A stretch of 64,000 nucleotides of DNA from Vulcanisaeta thermophila (lineage in GTDB: Archaea; Thermoproteota; Thermoprotei; Thermoproteales; Thermocladiaceae), in contig NZ_BCLI01000001.1 in assembly GCF_001748385.1 (NCBI RefSeq), forward strand, positions 537,177-601,176. The letters run 5' to 3'. Made by a program: the position numbers and the translations under genes. The notes below the pieces were generated by a model. That model was not told the origin of the DNA. It made no database searches and worked only from the letters and a program-made list of their open reading frames with translations. How positions within the stretch are numbered: the first letter of the stretch is position 1; each line of letters starts with the position of its first letter. This document shows, in pieces, positions 9,031 through 17,839 of this stretch.

Positions 9031-10428
9031 ATGTCTGACCAACCCATACTCGGAGCACCAACGGACATAAGGGTAGTAACTGCGGTGGGCGTTTTGGCTC
9101 ATGTGGCACTAGCCTCCGCATTCCTAGGAACCATATTAATGGCTGCGGTTGCTGAGTACTTATACATGAGGAGCCACAACCAATTCTGGCTTAACACCGC
9201 AAGGATATTCTCCGTAATAGCCGCCATATTCTTCGGCGTGGGCGCGGCCTTCGGCACGTTGGTGGAGTTCGGCCTTGTGACCCTATGGAGCAATTTCATC
9301 TCAGTGATTGGCGAGGCCATTGTGCTACCCTTCTACCTCGAGCTCTTCGCATTCCTAACGGAGGTGATAATACTACCGCTTTACGTATTTACATGGGGCA
9401 AAATGAAGAACCAGGCCCTACACTGGGTAATAGGCATAGCAGCAGCCTTCGGCGGCTACTGGAGCGCCTACAACATACTGGCCGTAATGGCATCACTGAG
9501 CATGGCACCACCAGGTCTTGAGGTGGTCAACTTATACCAGGCCACGGGCCAGAACGTGGTTGGGCTTACGGACTACGTGGTCAAGTGGGCAAGCCCCGCT
9601 GATGCTTGGAACATGTTCTGGTGGGGTGCCAATGTGTTCATCTTCCACGGTATACTGGCTGCCGTAATATTCTCGTGGTCAGTAATAGGCGGTATATACC
9701 TATACCTCTACGTACGTGATAGGAAGCCCGAGAGATTCGCGATGCTTAGGGTCATAGTACCCACCGTGGCAGTACTAACGGCAATACAGGGCTTCGTACT
9801 GGGTCACGTCCAGGGCGAGCTGGTCCTTAGTGAGGACCCACTTAAGCTCGCGGCTCTGGAGGGCATGTTCTGGAGTGGGTTGAGGGTTGATCCGCTAACG
9901 AGCTTCCTGGCCTATGGAACCCTTAACCACGCCTTCTGGGGTTACTACAGTTGGCCCGCGTATATGAGGCCGCCGGACTTCGTATTCGTCTTCTACTGGG
10001 TGTTCATGGTGATATTCGGGATACTCCTCGGCATTTGGAGTGGTGCCCTGTCCCTATGGTACCTATTCCCAGGGTACTTCAGCCGCTTTGGATGGGCGAG
10101 GTCTCTGGCCAGTTTCTTCGAGAGGAGTGGCTGGGTTTTGATACCATTCTTCGCAGCCTTCGCCTCAATTGGTGGTGCGGTGAGCGCTGAGAGTGGTAGG
10201 TACCCATTCATACTGGTTAGTTCCCAGCCCAATCCAAATGGTGGACCGCCAATAATAACGGGGGTCCCAGTGGGCCTTGGCGGGTTAATGAACCCGACGA
10301 TATACTTCCCAGTTTGGTTAGCTGCCTTGGTGATTATTGTGGAGATTGCAATGCCCGCGCTCGCCGTTTACATGTCATACCTATACCTAACCAGGAAGCC
10401 CAAAGTAGTTGTGGCTGAGCAGTACTGA
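9031..10428 (+). CDS. cydA: Cytochrome bd-type oxygen reductase subunit I (CydA of CydAA')
   Basis: A 465-residue polytopic membrane protein of the CydA family. A histidine in the first helix (LAHVALAS), a second one in IFHGILAAV and the quinol-loop motif LKLAALEGMFW, which matches the conserved K and E of the E. coli Q-loop (K252/E257), support a quinol-oxidising, haem-binding subunit. It reduces oxygen to water at the cell membrane. The partner gene 11 bases downstream is a second CydA-like protein and no CydB is present, as in the CydAA' enzymes of Caldivirga, Vulcanisaeta and Thermoplasmata. The ATG at 9031 matches a leaderless start under the TATA box at 9002-9008; a GTG at 9028 is less likely. 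Confidence 0.88.
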   Translation: MSDQPILGAPTDIRVVTAVGVLAHVALASAFLGTILMAAVAEYLYMRSHNQFWLNTARIFSVIAAIFFGVGAAFGTLVEFGLVTLWSNFISVIGEAIVLPFYLELFAFLTEVIILPLYVFTWGKMKNQALHWVIGIAAAFGGYWSAYNILAVMASLSMAPPGLEVVNLYQATGQNVVGLTDYVVKWASPADAWNMFWWGANVFIFHGILAAVIFSWSVIGGIYLYLYVRDRKPERFAMLRVIVPTVAVLTAIQGFVLGHVQGELVLSEDPLKLAALEGMFWSGLRVDPLTSFLAYGTLNHAFWGYYSWPAYMRPPDFVFVFYWVFMVIFGILLGIWSGALSLWYLFPGYFSRFGWARSLASFFERSGWVLIPFFAAFASIGGAVSAESGRYPFILVSSQPNPNGGPPIITGVPVGLGGLMNPTIYFPVWLAALVIIVEIAMPALAVYMSYLYLTRKPKVVVAEQY

Positions 10429-10438
10429 GGTGGTGAGC

Positions 10439-11719
10439 ATGGTCTCCGCAACATTCGTAACTGTTGGATTAATAGCATGGGCATTCTCAGTACACCTACC
10501 GCTGGTTTACACGGTACTCGGCCTTGGCTGGTTACTCCCAACCCTGGAGTTAATTGGTTATAAGCGTAATAAGCAGGTCTACGTGGACCTGGCCAGGAAC
10601 CTATCCAGCTACTTAATAGCTGTTTACGCCATAGGTGGGCTCTTTGGCACGATAATAACGGTGTTCCTGGCAGGGTTACTGCCCATATTCACCAACATAG
10701 CCGGGGCCTTGCTATGGCCCGTTTGGGGCGTGGCCATAGTCTTCGGCGTGGCCATTGCCCTACCATTCATTGGATTCTACTACAGGGGCTTTGGTAGGAT
10801 TGACCCCATGAAGCACGTGGCCGTGGGCTACAGCATGGCCATAGCGCTTACCGTGATACCCGCCATGTTTAGGTTGGTTTTCGCATTCATAAACTACCCA
10901 GCTGGTGTCGAGGTGTTTAAGAACCCAACCTCAATTGTGGGGTTCACACTGGGCATTAACTGGGGCCAGGTCTTCCTAAACCCAACCTACGCACCCCTAT
11001 TCCTAGCCACCTTGTTCGGCGCCATTGCCATAACGGGCATATTAGTATCATCCATATTCGGCTGGAGGTACTCCAGGGACCCCAGTGAGTATAGGCTGGT
11101 GGGTTACAGGGTTGGTAATTGGGTGGGGCTTGTATTCGGTGTTCTCTACTCCATATTCGCTGGGTTGTACCTATACGAGGTTTATCAATACTCACCCACG
11201 GTTGCCTGGTCAATATTTGGCAAACCACCTGCATACCTACCCTCAAGCCTATACCCAGTCTACCAACCAACGCTAATACTCAGTGGTGTGTTGTACATGG
11301 ACGTGGCCCTCGGACTAATACTACTAATACTACTGGCCCTGTCCTTTAAGTTCGTGGGTAACAAGGCCATATCCGCACTGAAGCTGGTGCTCGTTCTAGC
11401 CCTTATGGTCAGTGCCGAGGTAATGAATGGATTGGCCCACCTACCCTACGCCATAGTGCCACCGCTGGCTGCCGTGCCAGTCCTCGTCAAGGCCTATGGG
11501 CTCCAGTTCACGCTCCAGGTGGCCGATACCCTTAAGGTGTCCACATTACTCACTCCCCAATTAAATGCCCTGCTTCAGTTGGTTTCTGAGGAGCCTGGGC
11601 TGCTATATGGTAGTCTAGTGGTTTTCGCATTCTTCAACGCACTTCTCCTTTACGTAATATACGCCGCACTCTCCTGGAGGTGGGCCCCAATCACCAAGGC
11701 CTCGGCCCAGTCCTCATAA
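10439..11719 (+). CDS. CydA-like second subunit of bd-type oxidase (CydA')
   Basis: A 426-residue membrane protein with about nine or ten helices, placed 10 bases after cydA and read in the same direction. Its N-terminal half resembles CydA (short FSVHLPLVYTVLG helix with a histidine, then LELIGYKRN), but the Q-loop motif with K and E is not seen. In the archaeal CydAA' family the second subunit is such a CydA paralogue and replaces CydB. Start: the ATG at 10439 is preceded by a strong GAGGTGGTGA Shine-Dalgarno-like stretch, as expected for a gene inside an operon. Which haem ligands remain would need an alignment. Confidence 0.75.
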   Translation: MVSATFVTVGLIAWAFSVHLPLVYTVLGLGWLLPTLELIGYKRNKQVYVDLARNLSSYLIAVYAIGGLFGTIITVFLAGLLPIFTNIAGALLWPVWGVAIVFGVAIALPFIGFYYRGFGRIDPMKHVAVGYSMAIALTVIPAMFRLVFAFINYPAGVEVFKNPTSIVGFTLGINWGQVFLNPTYAPLFLATLFGAIAITGILVSSIFGWRYSRDPSEYRLVGYRVGNWVGLVFGVLYSIFAGLYLYEVYQYSPTVAWSIFGKPPAYLPSSLYPVYQPTLILSGVLYMDVALGLILLILLALSFKFVGNKAISALKLVLVLALMVSAEVMNGLAHLPYAIVPPLAAVPVLVKAYGLQFTLQVADTLKVSTLLTPQLNALLQLVSEEPGLLYGSLVVFAFFNALLLYVIYAALSWRWAPITKASAQSS

Positions 11720-11749
11720 CTGTAAGGGGCTGGTTCGTGGGCTTTAAAA

Positions 11750-13252
11750 TCACCTTGTTATTAATCCTTCAATAACCCTCCTAAGTACGTACTTTATTAA
11801 CCCCCTATTGTTCCTGGACACCGCCAGAGCGGCTATGTAAACCACCGCCGACATCAACGAAACCTCCACCACCTGTACCAGGGATACCCATATGCTTGGG
11901 ATTAGGTGGATACTCAATAGCCTACTTACCGACAGGAGGACCGCCAATGCAATGCCCGTGGGCGCCACGTAATCAATTACCAAATCCCTACCCTTAAACA
12001 ATGACCTTGAACTGCCGAGCCTATTGAGCCTGAAGGCTATGGCCGCCGTGTTGGCCATTAGTGAGGATATTAGGGCCCCGTTGATTGCGTAGTAGGGTAT
12101 TGAGAGGCCGCGTAGTACTAGTATTAGTGGTACCATGGTTGTTAAGTAAACCACTGTGAACACTAACTCCGCAAGGTGTGCATAAAGCACCAAACTCCCC
12201 AGGTAGGACCTAGCCCTAATGCTCTCCTCCAGGATATCCCTCTTATCAATGCCCTGCATCACGTTGCTGAGGAATTGATTGGCATTACCCATGACATTGC
12301 TAACCATGGCCAGGGCGACGGGCGTTATTAATAAATTGAATGAGCCCTCCATACTGGGCCTCACCAGGTTTAGGAACACAGGTGCGAAGACTGTCAGTGT
12401 AATGGCCGTGTACGTTGACGTTACAAGGACAAGGAGCAGGTCCCTATAAACAATGCCCCACCTATCCCTCTCCAACAACTCCCCATAGGTCACGCTGACC
12501 AATGTGGAGCTGAAGCTAAAGGGCTTACTGAGTATGAAGAGCACGTACCAAATACCCAACTGCCCATAACCCAACAAACCAATGAACATGGCATCCAGGG
12601 ACCTGAAGGAGTTAATGGCATAACCCATCAAGGGAACCCATGAGGCATTTACCAAATCCCTCAGATACGCAACAGCACCCCTAAGCCTGGCGTGGAAGCC
12701 CAGGGACCTCACCAGGGCGTACACAGTGGGTACTACGGTTATGAACACCGAGGACCAGAGCACCGCGGGTATTGACCAGCCCAGGAACATTATTACGGGT
12801 ATCACAAGGAGCTTTGTTATGGACTGAGTAATGGACGCGGTTATGAAGGCGCCCCTATTCTTAACCATGAGTATTGAGTTGGTTATGGACTGCACGTAAT
12901 ACACGACCTCGGAGGCCAGGGCAACCGAGAGCACAAGCCACGCGTAGGTGCCCATCTTACCCCAAACACTGGCTAAGTAAGCCACGGTTAGGACTGCTGT
13001 GGCCAGGTAAAGCATGAGGGATACGGCAATGGCCGCCGTTATGTTCAGGGCACCATCCCTCGCGGTCACCCTGGGGAATACGAAGCCCGTTAGGGCAGTG
13101 GGCAGTAGGGAGAAGGCGAGGGCCGCATTTAATAGGGAGAGTAGCCCAAGCCCCGCTGTGGGTATTTTCCTGGTTATGGCTATGTTATAAACAAGCCCAC
13201 TCACTAGGCTCAGTAGTGACGCCGTTATCGCCATCAACCTGGTGCTCCTCAT
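11750..13252 (-). CDS. Wzx-like polysaccharide/lipid-linked oligosaccharide flippase
   Basis: A 500-residue membrane protein with about 14 hydrophobic segments and the overall pattern of the MOP/PST family: an early LVYNIAITRKIPTAGLGLLSLLN motif, long alternating helices, and a SITNSILMVKNRG loop. Such proteins move lipid-linked sugars across the membrane for glycan or S-layer glycoprotein assembly. No glycosyltransferases are nearby, so the substrate cannot be guessed. It is convergent with the cydA' gene, with a gap of 30 bases. The ATG at 13252 is the first in frame. The family call rests on topology and local similarity and is moderately secure. Confidence 0.65.
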   Translation of the reverse strand: MRSTRLMAITASLLSLVSGLVYNIAITRKIPTAGLGLLSLLNAALAFSLLPTALTGFVFPRVTARDGALNITAAIAVSLMLYLATAVLTVAYLASVWGKMGTYAWLVLSVALASEVVYYVQSITNSILMVKNRGAFITASITQSITKLLVIPVIMFLGWSIPAVLWSSVFITVVPTVYALVRSLGFHARLRGAVAYLRDLVNASWVPLMGYAINSFRSLDAMFIGLLGYGQLGIWYVLFILSKPFSFSSTLVSVTYGELLERDRWGIVYRDLLLVLVTSTYTAITLTVFAPVFLNLVRPSMEGSFNLLITPVALAMVSNVMGNANQFLSNVMQGIDKRDILEESIRARSYLGSLVLYAHLAELVFTVVYLTTMVPLILVLRGLSIPYYAINGALISSLMANTAAIAFRLNRLGSSRSLFKGRDLVIDYVAPTGIALAVLLSVSRLLSIHLIPSIWVSLVQVVEVSLMSAVVYIAALAVSRNNRGLIKYVLRRVIEGLITR

Positions 13253-13340
13253 GAACCAAGCCCCAGTGACCCGCCGAAAATATAAAGTATTCCCACTTTA
13301 AACAATAATGATTTTAATGGAGACGTCAGGTTAGAAATAA

Positions 13341-14270
13341 ATGCTCATACTAATACATGGGTCCAGGGGCCTTGATTACATAATCAGCGAGTTAAATGTG
13401 AGGAGGGACATTAATTACTCGGTAATGTGCACCGAGGGCATGGCCAGGGCAGGCATAGACCTGGAACTAAATGGGGACGCATCGATAAGGATAGCGAATG
13501 TGTGGGGCAGGGTACTCAGGCTCAGGGATAATGAGCACAGGGCACTCATTGATGCCCTAACCACAGCAAAGACCCTGAGGGAAGCCATTAACCAATTAAT
13601 TAATACGCACGAGGATTACGGTGCGGATAGGCTCTACGCCATAGCCACGGAACTATCAATGCTCGACATATGGAGGGCTCCTGGGGAGGGCTGCGTACCC
13701 ACGCCATTCCTAGAGCCCATAAAGACCCTGGTATCCACGGCGATGCTCACGCACGTGGTAATTAAGGGAGGCCCGGCGAGTGTGGTGGTGTCCAGTGAGT
13801 ACGTGGATGAAATAGCGGACCTACTAACAGAGACCAGGGGGCTTGGGAATGTCTATGTGCACACAAACACAATGCCCAGGGAATTAGGCGTCTTCGATGA
13901 TGTGCTCATAACAACAATGGAGCTGCCCAGGGAATTATTTGGAAGGCTAATTAGAGTTAGGGGTGGGGAGAAGTCGGAGCTATTGGGTGCGGGGGCCCCA
14001 GCCAAGCCCATGGCCAGGGGCGCCGCAGTGGCCAGGGGCGTTGATGGTGATGTGCTCGAGATCATAAAGACGGCTAGCGAGTTGGGATTCGTAACCCTAA
14101 ACTCACTCCTGGACATGATGCAGGCATCGGGGCTTAGCAGGGATGGAGTCTTACAGGCCTTAATTAGGGCTGTGAGCATGAACCTGGTCAAGGTTAGGTA
14201 CCTGAGCGATGGTAGGGTTGTGGTGACCCCAACCCTGAGGGGCATTGGGTTGTTAATAAATAGCTCCTGA
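13341..14270 (+). CDS. Conserved hypothetical protein with C-terminal winged-helix-like region
   Basis: A 309-residue soluble protein that I do not recognise. The first 210 residues contain alternating beta strands and helices (MLILIHGSRG, HVVIKGGPASVVVSS, GNVYVHTNTM, DDVLITTMEL) that could be a Rossmann- or P-loop-type fold without a clear Walker motif. After a Gly/Ala/Pro-rich linker near residue 220, the last 75 residues (LEIIKTASELGFVTLNSLLD to VVVTPTLRGIG) look like a winged helix. This could make it a DNA-associated protein. The ATG lies 28 bases below a TTTTAA box at about 13313. No operon partner. Confidence 0.6.
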   Translation: MLILIHGSRGLDYIISELNVRRDINYSVMCTEGMARAGIDLELNGDASIRIANVWGRVLRLRDNEHRALIDALTTAKTLREAINQLINTHEDYGADRLYAIATELSMLDIWRAPGEGCVPTPFLEPIKTLVSTAMLTHVVIKGGPASVVVSSEYVDEIADLLTETRGLGNVYVHTNTMPRELGVFDDVLITTMELPRELFGRLIRVRGGEKSELLGAGAPAKPMARGAAVARGVDGDVLEIIKTASELGFVTLNSLLDMMQASGLSRDGVLQALIRAVSMNLVKVRYLSDGRVVVTPTLRGIGLLINSS

Positions 14271-14366
14271 GCCATATTATATTCACTTATTTAGCCTATT
14301 TATGATTCCATTAATGAATAATCCCTATAAAGAAGAATTTATAAATCCCGATGGTAATGAAAACCC

Positions 14367-15752
14367 ATGCCTCCCAAATGGTACTGGCCCATAGACATGA
14401 ATGAGGTCCCCAAGATCGTTGTGGAGCCCCCAGGGCCCAGGGCCATGGAGATTGTGAAGGCGGACTCAACACTGATAATGCAGTCCTTTGGGCGGTGGTA
14501 CCCACTGGTTATTCGGCGGGGTTACGGGCCCGTTATTGAGGACGTGGATGGTAACCTGTACATAGACTTCAACGCCGGCATAGCGGTCATGAACGTGGGG
14601 CATAGCCACCCGAGGATTGTGGAGGCCATTAAGAGGCAGGCGGAGTTATTCACCCACTACAGCATGACGGACTTCTACTACGAGTTAATAGTTAAGCATG
14701 CAAGCATGCTCAGAGATATAGTACCCATAAGCGGTGACAAGAGGGTCTTCTACACGAACTCAGGCACGGAATCCATAGAGGGAGCCCTCAAGATATCCAG
14801 GGGGCACTTCAGGAACCAGAGGCCATACGTAATAGCATTCCTGGGCGCCTTCCACGGGAGGACTTACGGATCCATGGCACTCACGGCAAGCAAACCCATA
14901 CAGAGGTTTGGGTTCAACCCCATGCTACCCAACGTAATACACGTACCATACCCATACCCATACAGGTGCCCATTCGGTAGGGACCTAACGGAGGAGGAGT
15001 GCGGGGAGGCGGTGCTGGGGTATATGGAGGATTGGATATTCGGCAAGTTGGTGGATCCCTCAGAGGTCTCCGCAATATTCTTCGAACCAGTACAGGGCGA
15101 GGGAGGTTACGTAGTACCCCCAAGGAACTTCATACAGGGACTCAGGAAGATGACCGATAAGTACGGAATCCTCCTTGTGGATGACGAGGTCCAGTCGGGC
15201 TTTGGCAGGACCGGTAGGTGGTTCGCCATTGAGCACTTTGGCGTGGAGCCCGACATAATAACCATGGCCAAGGCAATAGCGGCGGGCCTACCACTGGGTG
15301 CCATAGTGGGTAGGGCAGGCGTAATGGACCTACCCAGGGGATCCCACGCAAACACCTTCGGCGGGAACCCAGTGGCCCTGGCCGCGGGTATTGAGGTTAT
15401 AAACATCATAAACGAGGAGGACCTACTAACCAATGCCCAGAGGGTTGGTGAGTATATTAAGCGCAGGTTCATGGAGGAGATGGACAGGACGGAGTTGATA
15501 GGTGATGTTAGGGGCTTGGGGCTAATGATTGGTGTGGAGCTCGTGAGGAATAGGAAGACCAGGGAGTACGCGAGTAAGGAGCTGGAGCAGGTGCTACTCG
15601 AGTCCTTCAAGCGCGGTGTGGCGGTTATCGGCGCTGGTAAGTCAGTCATAAGGATAGCGCCGCCCTTGAACATACCCATGGAGTTAGCCGAGAGAGCTGT
15701 TGATATACTGATTGATGTTATAAGGAAGGTGGATAGGGAGAGGGTTAAGTGA
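14367..15752 (+). CDS. Class III PLP-dependent aminotransferase
   Basis: A 461-residue fold-type I enzyme like 4-aminobutyrate, ornithine and acetylornithine aminotransferases. Visible motifs are the GTESIEGALKISR cofactor-phosphate segment, AFHGRTYGSMA, LLVDDEVQSGFGRTG with the PLP-nitrogen aspartate, and TMAKAIAAGLPLGA with the Schiff-base lysine. The N-terminal 40 residues are longer than in acetylornithine aminotransferase and resemble GABA-type enzymes. It moves an omega-amino group from a diamine or omega-amino acid to a 2-oxo acid; the exact donor is not known. The ATG is leaderless under a TTTATAAAT box at 14338-14346. No arginine or lysine biosynthesis genes are close. Confidence 0.88.
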   Translation: MPPKWYWPIDMNEVPKIVVEPPGPRAMEIVKADSTLIMQSFGRWYPLVIRRGYGPVIEDVDGNLYIDFNAGIAVMNVGHSHPRIVEAIKRQAELFTHYSMTDFYYELIVKHASMLRDIVPISGDKRVFYTNSGTESIEGALKISRGHFRNQRPYVIAFLGAFHGRTYGSMALTASKPIQRFGFNPMLPNVIHVPYPYPYRCPFGRDLTEEECGEAVLGYMEDWIFGKLVDPSEVSAIFFEPVQGEGGYVVPPRNFIQGLRKMTDKYGILLVDDEVQSGFGRTGRWFAIEHFGVEPDIITMAKAIAAGLPLGAIVGRAGVMDLPRGSHANTFGGNPVALAAGIEVINIINEEDLLTNAQRVGEYIKRRFMEEMDRTELIGDVRGLGLMIGVELVRNRKTREYASKELEQVLLESFKRGVAVIGAGKSVIRIAPPLNIPMELAERAVDILIDVIRKVDRERVK

Positions 15753-15755
15753 TTT

Positions 15756-16007
15756 TTAATTCAGCCTAACCTTATTAATCAAACCCTGGGATCCCCTATA
15801 GTACTCACTCTCCTCCTCAAGGTACCACTCAAGCACGTAATCACGCTCATCAGCATAATCCCTAGCAAACTCGAAGGCTTTCCTCCAATCCTTATCCTGA
15901 TAAACAACCCTCCAACCAAACTCCACCAGTGACAGGTCCTCGGGCTTACCACTAACGAGGACCCTACCAAGCCTCCCATTGACCAAAACCCTGTAACTGG
16001 TCATCAT
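15756..16007 (-). CDS. Small hypothetical protein (83 aa)
   Basis: A charged 83-residue protein with a beta-rich first half (SYRVLVNGRLGRVLVSGK) and an acidic helical second half rich in Tyr, Asp and Glu. I do not recognise the family. Two adjacent ATG codons (16007 and 16004) lie about 26 bases below a TTAAAAAG-type box near 16032, which supports a real leaderless gene. It is convergent with the aminotransferase with a gap of three bases. Confidence 0.55.
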   Translation of the reverse strand: MMTSYRVLVNGRLGRVLVSGKPEDLSLVEFGWRVVYQDKDWRKAFEFARDYADERDYVLEWYLEEESEYYRGSQGLINKVRLN

Positions 16008-16120
16008 ACCTGTATACGTATACTGGGTTAAAAAGGGCTTCCAGGTTTTTATTCAAACAGTACACTGAAACTTTTAGTCTACCCAAACGCAACAGGGAAC
16101 CAACAACCTAACACTGAAGA

Positions 16121-17041
16121 TTAACCACCGCCATCCAGGTACTTGCCTATTATGTCGATGTACTTATAAATATCGTCTGGGAAGACCAGGAGGTAAGTAT
16201 CATCGCCAAACCTCTCCCTAACCCTCAGAAAGGCACTAAACACAGCGCCACTACTAAGCCCCACAAGCAAGCCCTCACTCCTGGCAATCGTAATCACACC
16301 ATTAATGGCCTCCTCAAGCGTCACATCAACCACCTCATCAACCACATCCCTAAACCACCTGGTCCCAAGCTCCACCCTCTTAATACCAGGAATAACACTA
16401 CCCCTCGCAGGTTGAACACCAACCACGTAGACATCACCAAAGCGCTCCTTAAGCCTCCTACCAATACCACTGATGTGACCACCAGTACCAAGCCCCGCAA
16501 TGAAAACCCTGGGCCTCCTACCAACCGACTCCAACTGCCCAATAATCTCGGCCGCAGTAGCCTCATAATGGCCATTGGGGTTGGCCGGATTCTCAAACTG
16601 ATTCAGGTTAACAGCGCCCGTCCTCCTAGCATGCTCATTAACAGCCCTCCAAAACTCCTCATCAATACCATCCCTATCCACCTTAACCACCTCAGCACCC
16701 AAAACCCTGAGAAGGACCTCCGTAGCCCTGGGGAGGTGCTTGGTGGTGTACGCCCTAAACCTAAAACCATATATATTAGCCAGGGCGGCCAGGGCAATGG
16801 CAACATTACCCGAGGAAGCCTCCTCAACAACCACAGACCCACCCCAAGCACCAACCCCATTGAGCAGGTAAAGCACAGTCCTATCCTTAATACTCCTACT
16901 AAGGGCATTGAAAAACTCAAGCTTAGCCCAAACATCACCAAAACGCTCAAGCCTAACAAGGGGCGTGGGCCAAACACCAGTGATTAAATCACGCACACTA
17001 AGAAAGACACTGGACCTACCACCTCCCGCAAATACCAACAC
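16121..17041 (-). CDS. Cysteine synthase family protein (O-acetyl/phosphoserine sulfhydrylase)
   Basis: A 306-residue fold-type II PLP enzyme. The lysine K52 in SRSIKDRTV binds PLP, EEASSGNVAIALA binds the substrate carboxylate, and GLGTGGHISG binds the cofactor phosphate. Such enzymes make cysteine from sulfide and O-acetylserine or O-phosphoserine. The first 22 residues are not conserved in the family. The GTG at 17041 has only a weak upstream ribosome signal. In the same frame, upstream, the DNA encodes a short Cys-rich peptide that starts at the predicted transcription start and stops two codons before this GTG (see the leader entry). The CDS may therefore be expressed by reinitiation. 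Confidence 0.82.
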   Translation of the reverse strand: MLVFAGGGRSSVFLSVRDLITGVWPTPLVRLERFGDVWAKLEFFNALSRSIKDRTVLYLLNGVGAWGGSVVVEEASSGNVAIALAALANIYGFRFRAYTTKHLPRATEVLLRVLGAEVVKVDRDGIDEEFWRAVNEHARRTGAVNLNQFENPANPNGHYEATAAEIIGQLESVGRRPRVFIAGLGTGGHISGIGRRLKERFGDVYVVGVQPARGSVIPGIKRVELGTRWFRDVVDEVVDVTLEEAINGVITIARSEGLLVGLSSGAVFSAFLRVRERFGDDTYLLVFPDDIYKYIDIIGKYLDGGG

Positions 17042-17044
17042 CCA

Positions 17045-17083
17045 TCATAACAGGAAACAGCAGAAACACCAATTAATAAACAT
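17045..17083 (-). CDS. Possible 12-residue Cys-rich leader peptide
   Basis: The ATG at 17083 lies about 27 bases below the TATA-like CTTTATTTAAGG centred near 17110, where a leaderless message would begin. It encodes MFINWCFCCFLL and stops with TGA, followed by one TGG codon and then the GTG of cysteine synthase in the same frame. Three of its twelve residues are cysteine. A Cys-rich leader in front of a cysteine biosynthetic gene suggests translation-coupled control, but this is inference. Alternatives are chance, or a nonsense mutation in an N-terminal extension of the enzyme. Confidence 0.3.
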   Translation of the reverse strand: MFINWCFCCFLL

Positions 17084-17103
17084 TACCACACATACCCACA
17101 AAA

Positions 17104-17116
17104 ACCTTAAATAAAG
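17104..17116. promoter_or_regulatory. Near-palindromic TATA region serving both strands
   Basis: ACCTTAAATAAAG reads as a TATA-like box on both strands. At 26-27 bases it predicts starts near 17083 (minus, cysteine synthase leader) and near 17136 (plus, small RNA candidate). Confidence 0.4.
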
Positions 17117-17134
17117 GAACAAAAACACAAAACA

Positions 17135-17207
17135 CGCGACAGTCCCAGAGGGGAGCGAGGCGCTCCCCAATGAAAGGGACAGACGAACCGCGGGGAATCG
17201 CACATCC
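17135..17207 (+). ncRNA. Small structured RNA candidate, H/ACA-like
   Basis: The segment begins where the TATA-like box at 17104-17116 would start transcription. A closing stem GCGA/TCGC (17136-17139 with 17198-17201) is followed at once by ACA (17202-17204). Inside, GTCCC pairs with GGGAC, and GGGGAGCG pairs with CGCTCCCC around a three-base loop, leaving unpaired pockets on both sides (AGA and AATGAAA). This resembles an archaeal H/ACA pseudouridylation guide, but no kink-turn or target was confirmed. It could instead be a transposon-derived RNA or a leader. Confidence 0.4.
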
Positions 17208-17217
17208 CTCCTAATTA

Positions 17218-17736
17218 TCAGCATGAACCCATAACCTTACTAATACTCTTCATGCATTTGTTATTTAAGTTCTTGGCCTTGGCATTGAGTAATGTATTAT
17301 AATCATCCTCGATGATGGATATTATTGAGAATTGAACATGATCCTGCCAACCACCCCTTCCACCTTTACCCTTATTAGTTATGAAGTATAGGTTCTTAAT
17401 CACCTTCTCCACTTTAACAGCAATAATCTGATTGGAAGCTCTCTCGAATGGTATAATGATCGTGTACTTGTCAGGGGGGTTCCACTTCTTAACAGCAGGG
17501 TGTGTGGGCTTTTCTTCAGGTTTGCCATTGACTTTAAAGGGCCCAACGAAGCTTCTACCACATGCGCTCAGCTCATTACCTTTTGAAGTTCTTACGTAAA
17601 AGAAAAATAAATCACCAGCTCTAATTAAGTCAAGAGCGGTGATACCATATTTATCCTTATCAACACCAAAAACACACTCTTCTAGGCAAATTTTCAAGTT
17701 GCCTGGTTTAGTTACAAAAATCCAGTAATGAACCAT
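17218..17736 (-). CDS. EVE-domain (PUA-like) protein
   Basis: The 172-residue protein starts VHYWIFVTKPGN and continues with GITALDLIRAGDLFFFYV, SACGRSFVGPFKV and EEKPTHPAVKKW, the pattern of the EVE domain. EVE and related PUA-like domains bind modified nucleotides in DNA or RNA and are often linked to restriction or toxin systems. The ATG at 17736 was chosen because a TTTATAAGG box centred at 17762 lies 26 bases upstream; in-frame codons farther upstream precede the promoter. It lies about 100 bases downstream of a PIN/Panacea-like gene pair on the same strand but has its own promoter. The C-terminal 30 residues are lysine-rich. Confidence 0.6.
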   Translation of the reverse strand: MVHYWIFVTKPGNLKICLEECVFGVDKDKYGITALDLIRAGDLFFFYVRTSKGNELSACGRSFVGPFKVNGKPEEKPTHPAVKKWNPPDKYTIIIPFERASNQIIAVKVEKVIKNLYFITNKGKGGRGGWQDHVQFSIISIIEDDYNTLLNAKAKNLNNKCMKSISKVMGSC

Positions 17737-17839
17737 TAAATCTAAAACACACCATACCTTATAAATATGAAATAATAGATCAACCGTACAATACCCCAAC
17801 CTATTCTAAACATCAAATAATTAATAAAGCAATTACAAT

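Noticed and set aside
15107-15679. Long open frame antisense to the aminotransferase
   Set aside because: Shadow of a well-supported gene; Ser/Pro-rich translation typical of antisense frames.
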